This document shows, piece by piece, positions 44,457 through 50,000 of a stretch of DNA of 50,000 bases. Every line of letters begins with the position of its first letter. The first letter of the stretch is position 1. The stretch is from Variovorax sp. J2L1-78 (GTDB lineage Bacteria > Pseudomonadota > Gammaproteobacteria > Burkholderiales > Burkholderiaceae_C), in assembly GCF_030317205.1 (NCBI RefSeq), contig NZ_JASZYB010000002.1, forward strand, positions 1-50,000, written 5' to 3'. The position numbers and the translations under genes were made by a program. Under the pieces are notes generated by a model that was not told the origin of the DNA, ran no database searches, and was given only the letters and a program-made list of their open reading frames with translations.

Positions 44457-46154
44457 ATGCAACCCTCCGTGTTGAAGAGCTATCCGGCCGGCGTGCCGCA
44501 CGAGGTCCACCCCGAACAGTACCGCTCGCTGGCGCAGATGTTCGACGAGTCGTTCCAGCGCCACGCCGAGCGGCCGTTCTCGGTCTGCATGGAGCGTTGG
44601 ACCAGCTATGCGGAATTGGACCGGCAATCGAAGGCGCTGGGCGCCTGGCTGCAGTCGCTGGAATTGGAGGCAGGCGCGCGGGTAGCGATCATGCTGCCGA
44701 ACATCCCGCAGTTCGCCGCCACCATGTGTGCGGTGCTGCGCGCCGGCTACACCTGCGTGAACGTGAATCCGCTGTACACGGCACGGGAGCTCGAGCACCA
44801 GTTGAAGGACTCGGGCGCGACGGTGATCGTCATCCTCGAGAACTTCGCGTCCACGCTGCAGCAGGTGATCGGACGCACGCCGCTGCAGCACGTGGTGGTG
44901 ACGGCGATGGGCGATCTTCTGGGGGGTCTGTACGGCACCTGGATCACGGTGGCCGTGCGGCATCTGGCGCGCATGGTGCCGCCGTACAAGCTGCCCCTGG
45001 AAGGCCGGACCGTCACCCCATTCACGCAGGCGTTGGCCGACGGCGCGGGCCGTGAACTCGGCCCCGACACGAGCACGCTCGACAGCATCGCCTTCCTCCA
45101 GTACACGGGCGGCACCACCGGCCTGTCGAAGGGCGCTGTGCTGACACACCGGAACATCGTCGCCGCGACGCTGCAGGCCGAGGCTTGGTTCACGCCGGCG
45201 CTGGCACGCGCGGGCGATCTGGGCAAGGTCAACAGCATCGCGGCGCTGCCGCTGTATCACATCTTCGCGCTCACGCTCTGCCTGCTGGCGATCCGCCAGG
45301 GCTCGCACCTGACGCTGATCCCGAACCCGCGGGACTTCGACAAGTTCGTCGCCGTGCTGAGGAAGCGGCCGTTCCACATGCTGCCGGCGGTCAACACGCT
45401 CTTCAACGCGCTGCTGATGCACCCGGAGTTCGCCAAGCTCGACTTCTCGACGCTGTTCGTGTCGCAGGCCGGCGGCATGGCAGCGTCCGAAGGCACCGCC
45501 CAGCGGTGGTTCGAGGTCACCGGCTGCCCGATGATCGAAGGCTGGGGCATGAGCGAGACCTGTGCGATCGGCACCAACAACCCGGTCAGCAACACGCACT
45601 TCACCGGCAACATCGGCCTGCCCTTGCCGGGCATCGAGATCGCGATCAAGGACGACGAAGGCCGGACGCAGCCTGAGGGCCAGGCCGGTGAGCTGTGCAT
45701 CAAGGGCCCCAATGTCATGGTGGGCTACTACCGGCAACCGGCGGAGACGGCAGCCGCCTTCACCGCCGATGGCTTCATGCGCACGGGCGACATCGCCCTG
45801 ATGCAGGCGGACGGCTACAGCCGCATCGTGGATCGCAAGAAGGACATGATCCTGGTGAGCGGCTTCAACGTCTTTCCGAACGAACTCGAGAACGTGATCT
45901 CGCTGTGCCCCGGTGTGCTCGAATGCGCGGCGATCGGCATTCCGGACGAGAAGCAGGGCGAGGCGATCAAGGTCTTCGTCGTCCGCAAGGATCCGGCGCT
46001 GACGGAAGACGCCGTGCTGCGCTATTGCGCCCAAGCCCTGACCGGCTACAAGCGTCCGCGAAGCATCGAGTTTCGTGATGCGCTGCCCAAAAGCAACGTG
46101 GGGAAGATCCTGCGTCGACAGCTTCGCGTGCACATGGCATCCGTTCAGCCGTGA
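44457..46154 (+). CDS. fadD: Long-chain fatty acid-CoA ligase
   Basis: A 565-aa adenylate-forming enzyme that activates fatty acids with ATP and CoA. The AMP-binding loop YTGGTTGLSKGA lies at about 218-229, the GWGMSET element (about 363-369) closes the active site, and the C-terminal hinge TGDIALM and DRKKDMILVSGFNVFPNELE (in part) precede the catalytic lysine in LPKSNVGKILRR. Full length for FadD (about 560 aa). The ATG at 44457 follows AAAGGAG. Its stop overlaps the GTG start of the MBL gene by four bases. A role in beta-oxidation is expected. Confidence 0.95.
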   Translation: MQPSVLKSYPAGVPHEVHPEQYRSLAQMFDESFQRHAERPFSVCMERWTSYAELDRQSKALGAWLQSLELEAGARVAIMLPNIPQFAATMCAVLRAGYTCVNVNPLYTARELEHQLKDSGATVIVILENFASTLQQVIGRTPLQHVVVTAMGDLLGGLYGTWITVAVRHLARMVPPYKLPLEGRTVTPFTQALADGAGRELGPDTSTLDSIAFLQYTGGTTGLSKGAVLTHRNIVAATLQAEAWFTPALARAGDLGKVNSIAALPLYHIFALTLCLLAIRQGSHLTLIPNPRDFDKFVAVLRKRPFHMLPAVNTLFNALLMHPEFAKLDFSTLFVSQAGGMAASEGTAQRWFEVTGCPMIEGWGMSETCAIGTNNPVSNTHFTGNIGLPLPGIEIAIKDDEGRTQPEGQAGELCIKGPNVMVGYYRQPAETAAAFTADGFMRTGDIALMQADGYSRIVDRKKDMILVSGFNVFPNELENVISLCPGVLECAAIGIPDEKQGEAIKVFVVRKDPALTEDAVLRYCAQALTGYKRPRSIEFRDALPKSNVGKILRRQLRVHMASVQP

Positions 46155-47065
46155 CGACAGCGCTGCCCAGCGGGGTGTCTGTTTTCGAGCGCGGCTGGTT
46201 GTCTTCGAACAATGTGCTGCTGGATGGCGATGCGCCCGTGCTGGTCGACAGCGGCTATGTGGCGCATGCGGCGCAGACCGTCGATCTGGTCGAGCGGGAA
46301 TTGGGCGGCCGCCCACTTGCGCTGTTGGTGAACACACATCTGCACAGCGATCACTGCGGCGGCAATGCAGCGCTGCAAGCGCGATATGCGTCACTCCACA
46401 CCGAGATTCCTCCGGGGGATGCGGACACTGTCGCGCAATGGGACGAAGCGGCGCTCAGCTACCGCGCGACGGGACAACGGTGTCCGCGCTTTCGCGCCGA
46501 TGGGGTGCTGCTATCCGGCATGCGACGTCGTCTTGGCAGGCATGACTGGGAAGTTCACAGCGCCCCAGGACATGATCCACATTCGATCGTGCTGTTCGAG
46601 TCCGAGAGCCGCACCTTGATCTCCGCGGACGCGCTGTGGGGAAATGGCTTCGGCGTCGTCTTTCCCGAACTCGTGGGCGAGCCATCGTTCGATGAAGTCG
46701 CCGCAACGCTCGACCCGATCGCCACCTTGAATCCCCGGACTGTCATTCCCGGACATGGGCCCGTCTTCGGCGACACAAGCGCAGCCTTGGATCGCGCCCG
46801 TCGGCGTCTGGACGGCCTGATGTCAGACCCCGGAAAGCATGCCCGACATGCCTTCAAGGTATTGATCAAATTCAAACTACTGGACGCGCAACGCATGCCG
46901 GAAAACGAATGGCGCGCTTGGCGAGATGGAACGCCTTACTTTCAGGCAATTCACCGGCGGTTTTTCCCTGAATGGGAATTCTCAGCGCTTGCGGAGGAGA
47001 TGTTGGACGACCTCATCCGCTCAGGCGCCGCAAAACGATCGGCCGGCACCATCGATAACGCCTGA
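46151..47065 (+). CDS. MBL-fold metallo-hydrolase coupled to fadD
   Basis: A 304-aa metallo-beta-lactamase-fold protein. The metal motif is NTHLHSDHCGGN (about 61-72) with further ligands in SAPGHDPHS (about 138-146), the Asp in ISADALWG and His in VIPGHGPVFG. The GTG start overlaps the fadD stop (GTGA). This coupling suggests a thioesterase-like or glyoxalase II-like role around acyl-CoA, but the substrate is not evident. Codon use in the 3' half is slightly less GC-rich. The gene is followed by the bidirectional-looking hairpin at 47094-47125 and is convergent with the rRNA operon. Confidence 0.9.
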   Translation: MTTALPSGVSVFERGWLSSNNVLLDGDAPVLVDSGYVAHAAQTVDLVERELGGRPLALLVNTHLHSDHCGGNAALQARYASLHTEIPPGDADTVAQWDEAALSYRATGQRCPRFRADGVLLSGMRRRLGRHDWEVHSAPGHDPHSIVLFESESRTLISADALWGNGFGVVFPELVGEPSFDEVAATLDPIATLNPRTVIPGHGPVFGDTSAALDRARRRLDGLMSDPGKHARHAFKVLIKFKLLDAQRMPENEWRAWRDGTPYFQAIHRRFFPEWEFSALAEEMLDDLIRSGAAKRSAGTIDNA

Positions 47066-47093
47066 GCTAATCCGGATTTGCGACGCACAAATA

Positions 47094-47125
47094 AGAAAGC
47101 CCCAACCGACTGGTTGGGGCTTTCT
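47094..47125 (-). terminator. Intrinsic terminator of the rRNA operon
   Basis: A perfect 14-bp stem (AGAAAGCCCCAACC and its complement) closes a four-base loop GACT. On the minus strand it lies 12 bases after the 5S gene and ends in T-rich TTTCTTATTT. It may also end the convergent fadD-MBL transcript. Confidence 0.9.
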
Positions 47126-47137
47126 AGGCTGTAAGAG

Positions 47138-47250
47138 CCTGACGATGACCTACTTTCACACGGGAACCCGCACTATCATCGGCGCTGACGCGTTTCACTG
47201 TCCTGTTCGGGATGGGAAGGAGTGGTACCACGTCGCTATGGTCATCAGGC
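47138..47250 (-). rRNA. rrf: 5S ribosomal RNA
   Basis: The minus strand reads from the GCCTGATGACCATAGCGACG start to the complementary GTCATCGTCAGGC end, 113 bases, with the conserved CCCATCCCGAACAG stretch in the middle. The paired ends fix the limits within a base or two. It lies downstream of 23S in the usual 16S-23S-5S order. Confidence 0.95.
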
Positions 47251-47376
47251 ATAAAGGGTTGTCAGCTTGATCTGTGATCAAGCAAACGAATTCATAGAGT
47301 TTGGAATCAGCTTTTGGCGAATTATTTTGAATGCGTCAACTTGGCATAACACCTTGATCAGATTGATCAAAGTTAT
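47251..47376 (-). other. 23S-5S spacer with two palindromes
   Basis: This AT-rich 126-base spacer holds no gene and no tRNA. GCTTGATC-TGT-GATCAAGC (47265-47283) and TTGATCA-GAT-TGATCAA (47354-47370) are perfect inverted repeats that share TTGATC/GATCAA arms. They can fold alone or pair with each other, which fits RNase processing stems around the mature ends. Confidence 0.75.

Positions 47377-50000
<2,624 letters not shown>

Noticed and set aside
47251..47376. tRNA gene in the rRNA spacer
   Set aside because: No cloverleaf or CCA-type end; the spacer is only 126 bases.

Overview
The window is a piece of a high-GC betaproteobacterial chromosome. Protein style, gene order and the rRNA sequence all suggest Comamonadaceae, close to Variovorax; this rests on recognition, not on a database search. 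Coding density is very high, there is no non-coding gap above 300 bases, and many neighbouring genes overlap by 1-16 bases.

Positions 1-4.8 kb: a leucine/isovalerate (liu-type) operon on the minus strand (MerR regulator, beta-carbonic anhydrase, partial thiolase). It is divergent from an MBL-fold hydrolase coupled to a leucine-rich-repeat/protein-kinase fusion, with a perfect 18-bp palindrome between. A RhlG-like SDR follows. Positions 4.8-10.8 kb: a small CHASE2-like exported protein bracketed by a 15-bp direct repeat, two overlapping class A beta-lactamase-like genes, a small lipoprotein and a Tat-exported phospholipase C.

Positions 10.8-18.9 kb: a sugar-acid locus. A GntR regulator, a DenD-like dehydrogenase and an IlvD/Edd dehydratase are divergent from a complete carbohydrate ABC importer. 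Positions 18.9-24.2 kb (minus strand): glyQ-glyS-gmhB-plsC and a YgjP-like metalloprotease, a housekeeping block. In many Betaproteobacteria this block directly follows corC-lnt, but here corC-lnt lies at 40.1-42.6 kb on the same strand. The 16 kb between the halves is therefore a candidate accessory insert.

That insert (24.2-40.1 kb) holds a lipid phosphohydrolase operon (DAG kinase-like, metallophosphoesterase, PAP2), a large lipoprotein, a type II asparaginase, a RutR-like TetR regulator, an orphan TAXI binding protein with a membrane partner, and an eight-gene plus-strand operon. The operon comprises a flavodoxin-fold reductase, a cytosine-deaminase/AtzC-like amidohydrolase, a creatininase-family enzyme, an NMT1-type ABC importer, a VAO-type flavoprotein and a RidA-family protein. 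It looks like an undescribed route for import and ring opening of a nitrogen heterocycle, and is the most interesting system in the window.

Positions 42.7-50 kb: a GNAT acetyltransferase, a PheC-like lipoprotein, fadD with a coupled MBL hydrolase, then the 3' end of an rRNA operon on the minus strand (partial 23S, spacer, 5S, terminator).
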